This document shows positions 16,370-24,127 of a stretch of 64,000 nt of DNA, in pieces. This DNA comes from Bradyrhizobium sp. Ce-3. Its GTDB lineage: Bacteria; Pseudomonadota; Alphaproteobacteria; Rhizobiales; Xanthobacteraceae. Each line of letters begins with the position of its first letter. The first letter of the stretch is position 1. The DNA is taken from the NCBI RefSeq assembly GCF_022835695.1, contig NZ_BQUV01000003.1, positions 496,001 through 560,000 of the forward strand. The letters are read 5' to 3'. Position numbers and translations under genes: made by a program. Below the pieces are notes generated by a model. It was given only the letters and a program-made list of their open reading frames with translations. It was not told the origin of the DNA and searched no databases.

Positions 16370-19222
16370 ATGGGATCTTTTCAGGGGACCGCGGGTGACG
16401 ACACGGTTACCGGCACAGCTAACGGGTCGAATACCAACGATACGCTTCAGGGGCTCGCCGGAAACGACACCCTGGTCGGCGGCGACGGCGCGGACGCGCT
16501 CGATGGCGGTACCGGCACCGATTTCGCGTCCTACGCGGATGCGCCGGCCGGCGTGGTGGCCAATCTCGCCAACCCTGGCCTCAACACAGGCTACGCGCAG
16601 GGTGACACGTACACCTCGATCGAAGGCCTGATCGGAAGCAACAGCAACGACACGCTGACGGGCGACGGCAACAACAACCTGCTCCGCGGCGGACTGGGCG
16701 CGGACGTCCTCGACGGCGGCGCCGGCAGCGACACCGCGGACTATTTTGCCGCTTCGGCGGGACTGCTGGTCAGCCTGGCAAATCCCGCCAGCAACACCGG
16801 CGAGGCCGCCGGCGACACCTATACGTCAATCGAGAACCTCCGCGGCTCGGCCTTCAACGATACGCTGATCGGCGATGCCAATAGCAACACGCTGCGCGGC
16901 GGCCTCGGGGCGGATTCTCTCGATGGCGGCGCCGGATTCGATTTCGTCTCCTATGCGGATTCGACGACGGCCATCACCGCAAGCCTGGCCAATCCGGCAT
17001 CCAATACGGGAGAGGCGGCCGGCGATACCTACGTCTCGATCGAAGCGATCCGCGGCAGCGACTTCAACGACTCGCTGACCGGTGATGGCAACATCAATTT
17101 CCTGCAAGGCGGTCTCGGCGCCGACACGCTGGACGGCGGGGCCGGTTTTGATTTTGCCGACTATTTCAACGCGACCACGGCGATCGTCGCGAACCTCTCG
17201 GATGCGTCCGCCAATACGGGAGAGGCCGCAGGCGACGTCTATATCGGCATCGAAGGGCTCAGAGGCGGCGCGTTCAACGATCTCCTGGTCGGTGACAACA
17301 ATAACAATTATCTGCGCGGCGGCCTCGGCGCGGATACGCTGAACGGCGGCGGCGGCCTCGATGTTGCCGATTACAACAATGCCAGCGCGGGCATTGTTGT
17401 GAATCTCCGCAACACCTCGTTGAATACGGGCGAAGCTGCCGGTGACGTGTACATTTCGATCGAAGGCATCCAGGGCAGTAATTTCAACGATACGCTGATC
17501 GGATACGCGACGGCGGACACTTTATTCATCGGCGGACTCGGCGCCGACTCGATGGTTGGTGGCAGCAGCACGCTTGACACGGCTTCCTACCTGAATGCGA
17601 CGTCCGGCGTCACTGCGAGTCTCGCCAATTCGGCAGTGAACACCGGCGAGGCGGCGGGAGATACCTATAGCGGCATCGAGGTGCTGGTCGGCAGTTCCTT
17701 TGCAGATCATCTGATCGGCGATGGCGGCAACAATCCGCTCGAAGGGCGAGGCGGGGCAGATACCCTCGATGGCGGCGCCGGCTTTGACACCGCTTCCTAT
17801 CGACAATCAACAGCGGGTGTGGTGGCCAACCTTGCCGACAACTCACAGAATACCGGCGATGCGGCCGGCGACGTCTATAGCTCCATCGAAGCGCTGTTCG
17901 GGTCGAACTTCAACGACACGCTTGTCGGAGATGCAGGCGACAACATCTTGACCGGCTCTATCGGCGCGGATGCATTGAACGGCGGGGCCGGCAACGATAT
18001 CGCTTCCTATTTTCTGGCCAGTTCCGGCGTGGTGGCCAGCCTTGCAAACCCGGCCGCCAACACCGGCGAGGCAGTCGGAGATACCTACACCTCCATCGAG
18101 GGGCTCGAAGGCAGCGATTTCGGCGATACGCTGATCGGCGACGGCGGGAGCAATGTCCTCAGGGGACGGTCAGGTAATGACTCGCTGGACGGTGGGGCCG
18201 GCACCGATACGGCGTGGTTCTTCGGGAACAGAAGCGCGTACACGATCACCCGAACCAGTCCCACGAGCTCGGTCCTCGTCGCCGGCGAGGGCTTGGACAC
18301 GCTGACCAATATCGAACTGCTGCATTTCTTCGACGTGACTTTGAACGTTGCGGATCTGCCGATCGCGAACACCGGCACGGCTGGTGCCGACAATCTTTAC
18401 GGCGGCGTCGGCAACGACTCGCTCGTCGGCCTCGGCGGCAATGATGTCCTGGTCGGCTTTGCCGGCGACGACGTCGGCTATGGCGGCGACGGTAATGACT
18501 ATTTCTATGCCGGCTCCGGAAACGACATCCTGGTGGGGGATGCCGGCCTCGACGTTCTGCTCGGCGAAGCGGGCAATGACAGCCTCTATGGCGGGTCCGG
18601 CATCAATTACCTGTTCGGCGGCGACGGCAATGACGTCGTGGCCGGTAACGGCGGGACCGGAGCAAACGATATCAACGTGATGTTCGGGGAGGCCGGGGCC
18701 GACGTCCTCTATGGTGGCGCCGGCTCCAACAACTTCTACGGCGGTGCCGGGGTCGATACCATGTTCGGCGGCAGCGGTCTCAACGTCTTTATCTCTTCGG
18801 GCGAGACCGACGGCGACGTCATCTTCGGCGGTAGCGGCAAGAACTACGTCTATGGCTCCAACGGTGGCGATACCGTCACCGGCGGCAGCGACGTTGACGT
18901 GTTCCTGATGGGCTCCGGAGCCGACTACATCACGGGCGGCGGTGGAGTGGATTATGCCTGGGGTGGCGGCGGCTCCGATACGTTCACGATCAGCGACAGT
19001 ACGCCGGAAATCATGGTGATTCAGGACTTCAACACCGGCGGCGTCAACGACATCGTGAAATTCGCCGGCACATCGCTGCATTCGTTCGCGGATGTTCAGG
19101 CGGCCGAGTTCTACGCACCCGGCATCAACACCACCATCATCACCGATGCCGCGGGCAATGCGGTCTGGCTGATAGGTCTCGCTCCGGGACAACTGGACGC
19201 CAGCATGTTCAAGTTCAGTTAG
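16370..19222 (+). CDS. Large RTX (hemolysin-type calcium-binding) secreted protein
   Basis: Predicted calcium-binding exoprotein of 950 residues exported by a type I secretion system. It has no N-terminal signal peptide; export information should be at the C-terminus. Nonapeptide RTX motifs (GGxGxDxLx) occur throughout, for example GGDGADALDGG and GGLGADTLDGG. Residues about 40-610 are eight 70-residue units, each with NTGEAAGDTY followed by SIE. The last 280 residues are a denser RTX block (YGGSGINYLFGGDGND, YAWGGGGSDTF) ending LAPGQLDASMFKFS. ATG 16370 is used; a TTG lies at 16355. No ABC exporter, membrane-fusion or TolC gene is in the window, so the exporter must be elsewhere. The convergent neighbour shares the C-terminal block. 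Confidence 0.92.
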   Translation: MGSFQGTAGDDTVTGTANGSNTNDTLQGLAGNDTLVGGDGADALDGGTGTDFASYADAPAGVVANLANPGLNTGYAQGDTYTSIEGLIGSNSNDTLTGDGNNNLLRGGLGADVLDGGAGSDTADYFAASAGLLVSLANPASNTGEAAGDTYTSIENLRGSAFNDTLIGDANSNTLRGGLGADSLDGGAGFDFVSYADSTTAITASLANPASNTGEAAGDTYVSIEAIRGSDFNDSLTGDGNINFLQGGLGADTLDGGAGFDFADYFNATTAIVANLSDASANTGEAAGDVYIGIEGLRGGAFNDLLVGDNNNNYLRGGLGADTLNGGGGLDVADYNNASAGIVVNLRNTSLNTGEAAGDVYISIEGIQGSNFNDTLIGYATADTLFIGGLGADSMVGGSSTLDTASYLNATSGVTASLANSAVNTGEAAGDTYSGIEVLVGSSFADHLIGDGGNNPLEGRGGADTLDGGAGFDTASYRQSTAGVVANLADNSQNTGDAAGDVYSSIEALFGSNFNDTLVGDAGDNILTGSIGADALNGGAGNDIASYFLASSGVVASLANPAANTGEAVGDTYTSIEGLEGSDFGDTLIGDGGSNVLRGRSGNDSLDGGAGTDTAWFFGNRSAYTITRTSPTSSVLVAGEGLDTLTNIELLHFFDVTLNVADLPIANTGTAGADNLYGGVGNDSLVGLGGNDVLVGFAGDDVGYGGDGNDYFYAGSGNDILVGDAGLDVLLGEAGNDSLYGGSGINYLFGGDGNDVVAGNGGTGANDINVMFGEAGADVLYGGAGSNNFYGGAGVDTMFGGSGLNVFISSGETDGDVIFGGSGKNYVYGSNGGDTVTGGSDVDVFLMGSGADYITGGGGVDYAWGGGGSDTFTISDSTPEIMVIQDFNTGGVNDIVKFAGTSLHSFADVQAAEFYAPGINTTIITDAAGNAVWLIGLAPGQLDASMFKFS
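16490..18190 (+). repeat. Eight tandem 210-bp (70-residue) coding repeats
   Basis: The anchor codons for NTG begin at 16583, 16793, 17003, 17213, 17423, 17639, 17849 and 18059. Spacing is exactly 210 bp except one 216-bp step. Each unit encodes an RTX pair, an ASYxxAxxGVxAxLAN segment, then NTGEAAGDTYxSIE. The units differ at many bases, so the array is old or selected at the protein level, not a fresh duplication. Confidence 0.85.
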
Positions 19223-19314
19223 GACTTGCTCGACCAATTTGTGAAGTGTTCGCGTGCAATTCAGCCCTCACGAGGCGATGCCACGCGAGCCCTGCCGACG
19301 AGATCGTGAATGAG

Positions 19315-19342
19315 ACGGCACCTGAGCCGAGGCAGGTGCCGT
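19315..19342. terminator. Perfect hairpin between convergent RTX genes
   Basis: ACGGCACCTG and CAGGTGCCGT pair perfectly over 10 bp with an 8-base loop. It lies 15 bases after the minus-strand RTX stop and 92 bases after the plus-strand RTX stop. T-runs are weak on both sides, so efficiency is uncertain. Confidence 0.5.
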
Positions 19343-19356
19343 TCCAGCCCAGGCGC

Positions 19357-20583
19357 TTAGCTAAATTTGAACATGCTGGCGTCCAGTTGTCCTGGCGCGA
19401 TCCCGATCAGCCACACCGCACTGCCCGCGGCGTCGGTGACGATGGTCGTGTTGATTCCGGGCGAATAGAACTCGGCCGCCTGGACGTCGGCGAACGAGTG
19501 CAGTGACGTGCCGGCGAAATTCACGATGTCATTGACGCCGCCGGTGTTGAAGTCCTGGACAACCATGACCTCCGGCGTGCCGTCATTGATCGTGAACGTG
19601 TCGGAGCCGCCGCCGCCCCAGGCATAATCGACGCCGCCGCCACCGGTGATGTTGTCGCTGCCGCTGCCCATCAGGAAAACGTCGACGCCTGCGCCGCCAG
19701 TGACCGTGTCGCCACCATTCGAGCCATAAACATAGTTCTGGCCGGACCCGCCGTAGATGAAATTGCCGTCGGTCTCGCCGGACGAAATGAAGATGTTGAG
19801 ACCGGAGCCGCCGACCATCGTGTCGATACCGGCTCCGCCGTAGAAGTAGTTGGTGCCGATGCCGCCGTAGAGAGCGTCTGCTCCGTCGCCGCCAAACATG
19901 ACGTTGACATCGGAAGCCGTCGCGCCGCCGCTTCCGATCAATGTGTCGCCGCCGCTACCGCCGAACAGATAGTTGAATCCGGTGCCCCCGTAGATGACGT
20001 CGTTGCCTTCCGCACCCAGCAGCACGTCAAGTCCGTCGCCTCCGACCAGCGTGTCGTCGCCGCCATAGGCATAGACATAATCATTGCCGTTTCCGCCATA
20101 AGCCACGTCATCGCCGAGGCTTCCGACGAGGACGTCATTGCCCGCCGCGCCGGCCAGCAATTCACCGGTAACCAGGTCGAAGCCGCCGTCGCTGAACGGT
20201 CCGGCGGAATAGACCACGGATGTGGTGGTAAGCGTCCCCGGATGGATCGATGAATCTGCAAACAGTTCGGCCGGCGTAATCGACGACGTGAAGGTGAAGC
20301 CACCGAGCGATTGGCCGGGCTGAAGGGCGCTGGAGGCGGAGTCTGCGACCCACCGGACGCTGTAGCCGTTGGTGGGCGGTGCGCCGTCCGTGATGCTTGC
20401 GGTCCATCCCGACGGAGCGACGAAGGTTGGAATCTCGGTCAGGTAGCCCTGGCCGGGTAACCAGGCGAACCAGAACGTACCGATCGGGGTGGTACCATTA
20501 TCGATCAAGGTGAGCGTGTATTCGTAACTCGTTGGAGAAAGCTGCTGCACGAGTGATACGAACGCGGATGCATTCTCAGCCAT
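19357..20583 (-). CDS. RTX calcium-binding secreted protein, paralogue of neighbour
   Basis: A 408-residue RTX protein. The N-terminal 140 residues (MAENASAFVSLVQQLSPTSY, then YTLTLIDNGTTPIGTFW) form a non-RTX beta-rich domain resembling PEP-CTERM-adjacent or uncharacterised exoprotein modules; I cannot name it. Residues 140-408 are RTX repeats almost the same as the end of the convergent protein: both contain LNIFISSGETDG or LNVFISSGETDG, NYVYGSNGGDTVTGG, DYAWGGGGSDTFTI and end APGQLDASMFKFS. Type I secretion is expected. The gene starts ATG 20583 with AGGGAGAG just upstream. The pair look like a local duplication of the C-terminal cassette joined to different N-terminal regions. Confidence 0.9.
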   Translation of the reverse strand: MAENASAFVSLVQQLSPTSYEYTLTLIDNGTTPIGTFWFAWLPGQGYLTEIPTFVAPSGWTASITDGAPPTNGYSVRWVADSASSALQPGQSLGGFTFTSSITPAELFADSSIHPGTLTTTSVVYSAGPFSDGGFDLVTGELLAGAAGNDVLVGSLGDDVAYGGNGNDYVYAYGGDDTLVGGDGLDVLLGAEGNDVIYGGTGFNYLFGGSGGDTLIGSGGATASDVNVMFGGDGADALYGGIGTNYFYGGAGIDTMVGGSGLNIFISSGETDGNFIYGGSGQNYVYGSNGGDTVTGGAGVDVFLMGSGSDNITGGGGVDYAWGGGGSDTFTINDGTPEVMVVQDFNTGGVNDIVNFAGTSLHSFADVQAAEFYSPGINTTIVTDAAGSAVWLIGIAPGQLDASMFKFS

Positions 20584-20844
20584 GGCTGCTCTCCCTGATC
20601 GGTATTGCCGAGGACAAACTGTTGCAATTTAATGGACTTGAACCGAAGTCAGCGCAGCATCACCGTTCTGCGTGCTGACCAAACACCGCCGCGCCCGGGA
20701 AATTCCGGCAGGCTCCCGGGACTGGAGAGAAAAACCAAAACCGGGAAAGCCCGGGCCAAGGTGGGGCAGGCGCAGCGAAACCCACGATCTCGGCGCACGG
20801 CACGAATCTGATCTGTGTCGCTGCGGCTATCGCCACGTCACAAC

Positions 20845-20968
20845 CGTCATCGCCCGCGAAAGCGGGCGATCCAGTATTCCAGAGACGGTGGTGATTGAAA
20901 CGAGAGGCCGCGGCGTACCGGATCGCCCGGTCGATGTGCTCAATTGCGCACAGGCCGGGCGATGACAG
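20845..20968. repeat. REP-like element (CGTCATCGCCCGCG family)
   Basis: CGTCATCGCCCGC with AAGCGGGCGATCCAG at one end and GGATCGCCCGG with CCGGGCGATGACA at the other form nested inverted repeats of about 124 bp. This matches a widespread Bradyrhizobium intergenic repeat. The rest of the 410-bp gap 20584-20993 shows no gene. Confidence 0.75.
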
Positions 20969-20993
20969 TTCGGTTTGCGGCGAAGAAGTCCGC

Positions 20994-21479
20994 TCAGAGC
21001 TGCCCGAGCAGGGTGTCGCCGCCGGAGACCTCGACCTTGCCCGGAGCCGGCTCCTTGTTGAGCTTCTTCACCACGCCGTCCTCGACCAGCATCGAGTAGC
21101 GGTGGGAGCGGATGCCGAGGCCGTTGCCGGAGGCGTCGAGCTCCATGCCGATCGCCTTGGCGAAGTCGGCGTTGCCGTCGGCCAGGAAGATCGCTTCGTC
21201 GCGCTGGTCGGTGTCGCGCTTCCAGGCGTTCATCACGAAGGCGTCGTTGACCGAGACGATCGCGATGGTGTCGACGCCCTTGTTCTTCATGGCATACGCG
21301 TTGAGGAAGATGCTCGGCAGATGCATCTTGTGGCAGGTGCCGGTGTAGGCGCCGGGCACGGCGAACAGGGCGACCTTCTTGCCCTTGAAAATGTCGTCGG
21401 TGGTTTTGACCTGCGGACCCTCGGCGGTCATCACGCGAAACTTGGTTTCCGGCAGCTTGTCGCCAACATTGATGGTCAT
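20994..21479 (-). CDS. Peroxiredoxin, Prx5-type
   Basis: Thiol peroxidase reducing hydrogen peroxide and alkyl hydroperoxides. At 161 aa it has the length of the bacterial Prx5/AhpE-like group. The peroxidatic cysteine lies in VPGAYTGTCHKMHLPS (C48), with the conserved threonine at TGTC. No clear resolving cysteine is present, so a glutathione- or glutaredoxin-dependent 1-Cys mechanism is likely. Start ATG 21479 is chosen because GAGGGAG lies 7 bases upstream; ATG 21485 is too close to that site. It is separated from rnhA by the LuxR-RTX block. Confidence 0.93.
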   Translation of the reverse strand: MTINVGDKLPETKFRVMTAEGPQVKTTDDIFKGKKVALFAVPGAYTGTCHKMHLPSIFLNAYAMKNKGVDTIAIVSVNDAFVMNAWKRDTDQRDEAIFLADGNADFAKAIGMELDASGNGLGIRSHRYSMLVEDGVVKKLNKEPAPGKVEVSGGDTLLGQL

Positions 21480-21570
21480 CGTCATTCTCCCTCGGTGAAG
21501 CGGAATTGTCTTAAACCCGGCTGCGGAATGGCACAATACGGGCTCGCCGAGGAACGGCAATGCCCGAGAC

Positions 21571-21675
21571 TAAAGCGTTTTCGAGCGAAGTGGATACCGG
21601 TTCGCGTGAAGAAAACGCGTCAAAACAAGAATCTAGAGCCCCGTTCCGATTCAATCGGAACGGAAACAGGCTCTG
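21571..21675. repeat. Dispersed palindromic repeat (AAAGCGTTTTCGAGCG family)
   Basis: TAAAGCGTTTTCGAGCGAAG through GAAGAAAACGCGTCAAAAC, then AGAGCCCCGTTCCGATT paired with AATCGGAACGG. Two consecutive inverted repeats make up the element. It belongs to the same general class as the AAAGCATGATCCGG repeats found later in the window. Confidence 0.65.
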
Positions 21676-21690
21676 GTCACTGTTCCGTCA

Positions 21691-22248
21691 TCAGCCGGAA
21701 AACCCGCCGGCGTCGAGAAAGGCCTGCTCCTCGGCCGTGGTCTGCCGTCCCAGTGCCCGATTCCGGTGCGGGAAGCGGCCGAACCGGCGGATGATGTCGG
21801 CGTGGTCCTCGGCGTATTTCAGGTTGTCGGGATGGCAATCATATTGCCGGAACAGCGTCACGCAGCGCTGCTGGTCGGCGAGGTCCTCCGAATGCTCGAA
21901 CGGCAGATAGAGGAATTCGCGCAGCACTGGGGCGGTCCGCGCATCGACGCCGCGGTCGATGGCGCGCCTTGCCACGTCACGCGCCAGCGCGTCGGTTGAA
22001 AAGGTCCTGGCGTCGCCTCGAAACAGGTTTCGCGGAAACTGATCGAGGACGATGGTCAGCGCCAGCGCGCCCTCGTCGCTCGCCTCCCATGACGACAATT
22101 CGCCGGCGGCCGCCTTCTGCCAGGTGGCAAGAAAGCGGCTGCGGATTTCGGCGTCGAAGGCGTCGTCCCGCTTGTACCAGCGGTCGCGGCCGGCCTCTCG
22201 CCAGAACACGATGACGTCGGCAGGCGTCGCGAGGCGGGCGTCAGTCAT
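21691..22248 (-). CDS. DUF924 family protein
   Basis: A 185-residue soluble protein of the DUF924 family, widespread in proteobacteria and without an established biochemical role. Motifs seen: VIVFWREAGRDRWYKRDDAFD at the start, LTIVLDQFPRNLFRGDARTFSTD in the centre, and FLYLPFEHSEDLADQ then RFGRFPHRNRALGR near the end. These aromatic-, His- and Arg-rich blocks are the family signature. Its stop is 27 bases downstream of nothing but a repeat, and it starts 27 bases after the fadD stop on the same strand, so it may be co-transcribed with fadD. Confidence 0.9.
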   Translation of the reverse strand: MTDARLATPADVIVFWREAGRDRWYKRDDAFDAEIRSRFLATWQKAAAGELSSWEASDEGALALTIVLDQFPRNLFRGDARTFSTDALARDVARRAIDRGVDARTAPVLREFLYLPFEHSEDLADQQRCVTLFRQYDCHPDNLKYAEDHADIIRRFGRFPHRNRALGRQTTAEEQAFLDAGGFSG

Positions 22249-22275
22249 GTCTGTCCAACGCCCGCCTGCCCGCCG

Positions 22276-23967
22276 TTAGGCCGCAGCCTTCTTCTCGTCG
22301 CGCAGCTCGCGGCGCAGGATCTTGCCGACATTGGTCTTCGGCAAATCGGTCCTGAACTCGATCTGCTTCGGCACCTTGTAGGCGGTGAGCTGGGTGGCTG
22401 AGTACTTGATGATGTCCTCGGCCGTGACGTTGGGGTCCTTCTTGACCACGAAGGCCTTCACCGCCTCGCCGGACCTCGCATCGGGGACACCGATGACAGC
22501 GCATTCGAGCACGCCGGGGTGGCTCGCCAGCACTTCCTCGATCTCGTTCGGATAGACGTTGAAGCCCGAGACCAGGATCATGTCCTTCTTGCGATCGACG
22601 ATCTTGGTGTAGCCCTTCTCGTCCATCACGCCGATGTCGCCGGTGCGGAAATAGCCGTCCGCCGTCATCACACGCGCGGTCTCGTCCGGCCTGTTCCAGT
22701 AGCCCGACATCACCTGCGGGCCCTTGGCGCAGATCTCGCCGGCCTCGCCGAGCGGCAGCTCGTTGCCGTCGTCGTCGCGGATCGAGAGCCAGGTCGAGGG
22801 GACGGGAAGTCCGATCGTCCCGGAGAACTCTTCGATCGTCGCGGGATTGCACGTCAGGGTCGGCGAGGTCTCCGACAGGCCATAGCCTTCCGACAACGAG
22901 ACCCCGGTGACTTTCAGCCATTTCTCGGCGACCGGCCTTTGCGTTGCCATGCCGCCGCCATTGGCGATCTTCAGTTTGGAGAAGTCGAGCTTGTCGAAGC
23001 CGGGCGTGTTCAACAGGCCATTGTAGAGGGTGTTGACCGCCGGGAAGAAGCTGACCTGGTACTTCGACAGCTCCTTGACGAAGCCTGCCATGTCGCGCGG
23101 GTTCGGAATCAGCAGATTGGTGCCGCCGCAGCGCATGCCGAGCAGATAGCACGCGGTCAGCGCAAAGACGTGATAGAGCGGCAGCGCACAGACGATGACC
23201 ATCTGCTCGACGATCGGCGGTTTCGCCAGCGCCGGCTGCAGCCAGGCGTCGTTCTGCAGCACGTTGGCCAGGATGTTGCGATGGAGCAGGGTGGCGCCCT
23301 TGGAGACGCCGGTGGTGCCGCCGGTATATTGCAGGAAGGCGACGTCATCGAGCGTCAGCGCCGGCTTGTTGAGCTTCACGCCACGGCCGGCCGACAGCGC
23401 GTCATTGAAGCCGACGGCGCCGGGAATCGACCAGGCCGGCACCATCTTCTTCACCCGGCGTACCACCAGGTTGACGATCACGCCCTTGAAGCCGAGCAGG
23501 TCGCCCATGCTGCCGACGATCACGTGCTTCACCGCAGTGTTCGGCAGCACCTTCTGTACGGTGGTGGCAAAGTTCTCCAGCACGATGATCGCCTCGGCGC
23601 CGGAATCCTTCAGCTGGTGCTCGAGCTCGCGCGGGGTGTAGAGCGGATTGACGTTGACCACGGCAAAGCCGGCGCGCAGCACGGCGGCGGTCGCGACCGG
23701 ATATTGCAGCACGTTCGGCATCATCAGCGCGACCCGCGCGCCCTTCTGCAGGCCCTTGCTCTGCAGGTAGGCGCCGAGCGCCGCCGACATCTCGTCAAGC
23801 TCGCGATAGGTGATCGCCTTGTCCATGCAGATGAACGCCTTGCGATCGGCGAACTTCTTGAAGCTCTCTTCCAGCAATTCAACCAGCGACGAGTATTGCG
23901 TGACGTCGATATCGGCGGGCACGCCGGCCGGATAATGCTTGAGCCAGATGCGCTCCATGGTGGTCAT
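22276..23967 (-). CDS. fadD: Long-chain fatty acid-CoA ligase
   Basis: ATP-dependent ligase that activates long-chain fatty acids for beta-oxidation or lipid synthesis. The 563-aa protein carries the AMP-binding signature QYTGGTTGVSKGATLLH near residues 212-228, GYGLSETSP near 355, the FadD motif DGYFRTGDIGVMDEKGY near 435 and DRKKDMILVSGFNVYP, and the C-terminal lysine region LPKTNVGKILRREL. The start reads MTTMERIWLKHYPAGVP, like other rhizobial FadD proteins. It lies upstream of DUF924 on the same strand. Confidence 0.95.
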   Translation of the reverse strand: MTTMERIWLKHYPAGVPADIDVTQYSSLVELLEESFKKFADRKAFICMDKAITYRELDEMSAALGAYLQSKGLQKGARVALMMPNVLQYPVATAAVLRAGFAVVNVNPLYTPRELEHQLKDSGAEAIIVLENFATTVQKVLPNTAVKHVIVGSMGDLLGFKGVIVNLVVRRVKKMVPAWSIPGAVGFNDALSAGRGVKLNKPALTLDDVAFLQYTGGTTGVSKGATLLHRNILANVLQNDAWLQPALAKPPIVEQMVIVCALPLYHVFALTACYLLGMRCGGTNLLIPNPRDMAGFVKELSKYQVSFFPAVNTLYNGLLNTPGFDKLDFSKLKIANGGGMATQRPVAEKWLKVTGVSLSEGYGLSETSPTLTCNPATIEEFSGTIGLPVPSTWLSIRDDDGNELPLGEAGEICAKGPQVMSGYWNRPDETARVMTADGYFRTGDIGVMDEKGYTKIVDRKKDMILVSGFNVYPNEIEEVLASHPGVLECAVIGVPDARSGEAVKAFVVKKDPNVTAEDIIKYSATQLTAYKVPKQIEFRTDLPKTNVGKILRRELRDEKKAAA

Positions 23968-24127
23968 TCCCCTCTCTCAAATATGCTGATGTCCCGGATT
24001 GCTTCCGGGTTTCGACCCTTGACCGGGTTTTTCTTGGCCGCGTGTTTTCAGCAGTATTGAGCGATGCCGCGGCCAATGGCAAGCCGCGCTATCGACGCAT
24101 TGGGGAGGGCAGGGCCGGCCGGAGTTG

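Noticed and set aside
16490-18190. Regular 210-bp repeats considered as a CRISPR or other DNA array
   Set aside because: The repeats are imperfect, lie in frame inside one gene and encode RTX modules; there are no short identical repeats with unique spacers.
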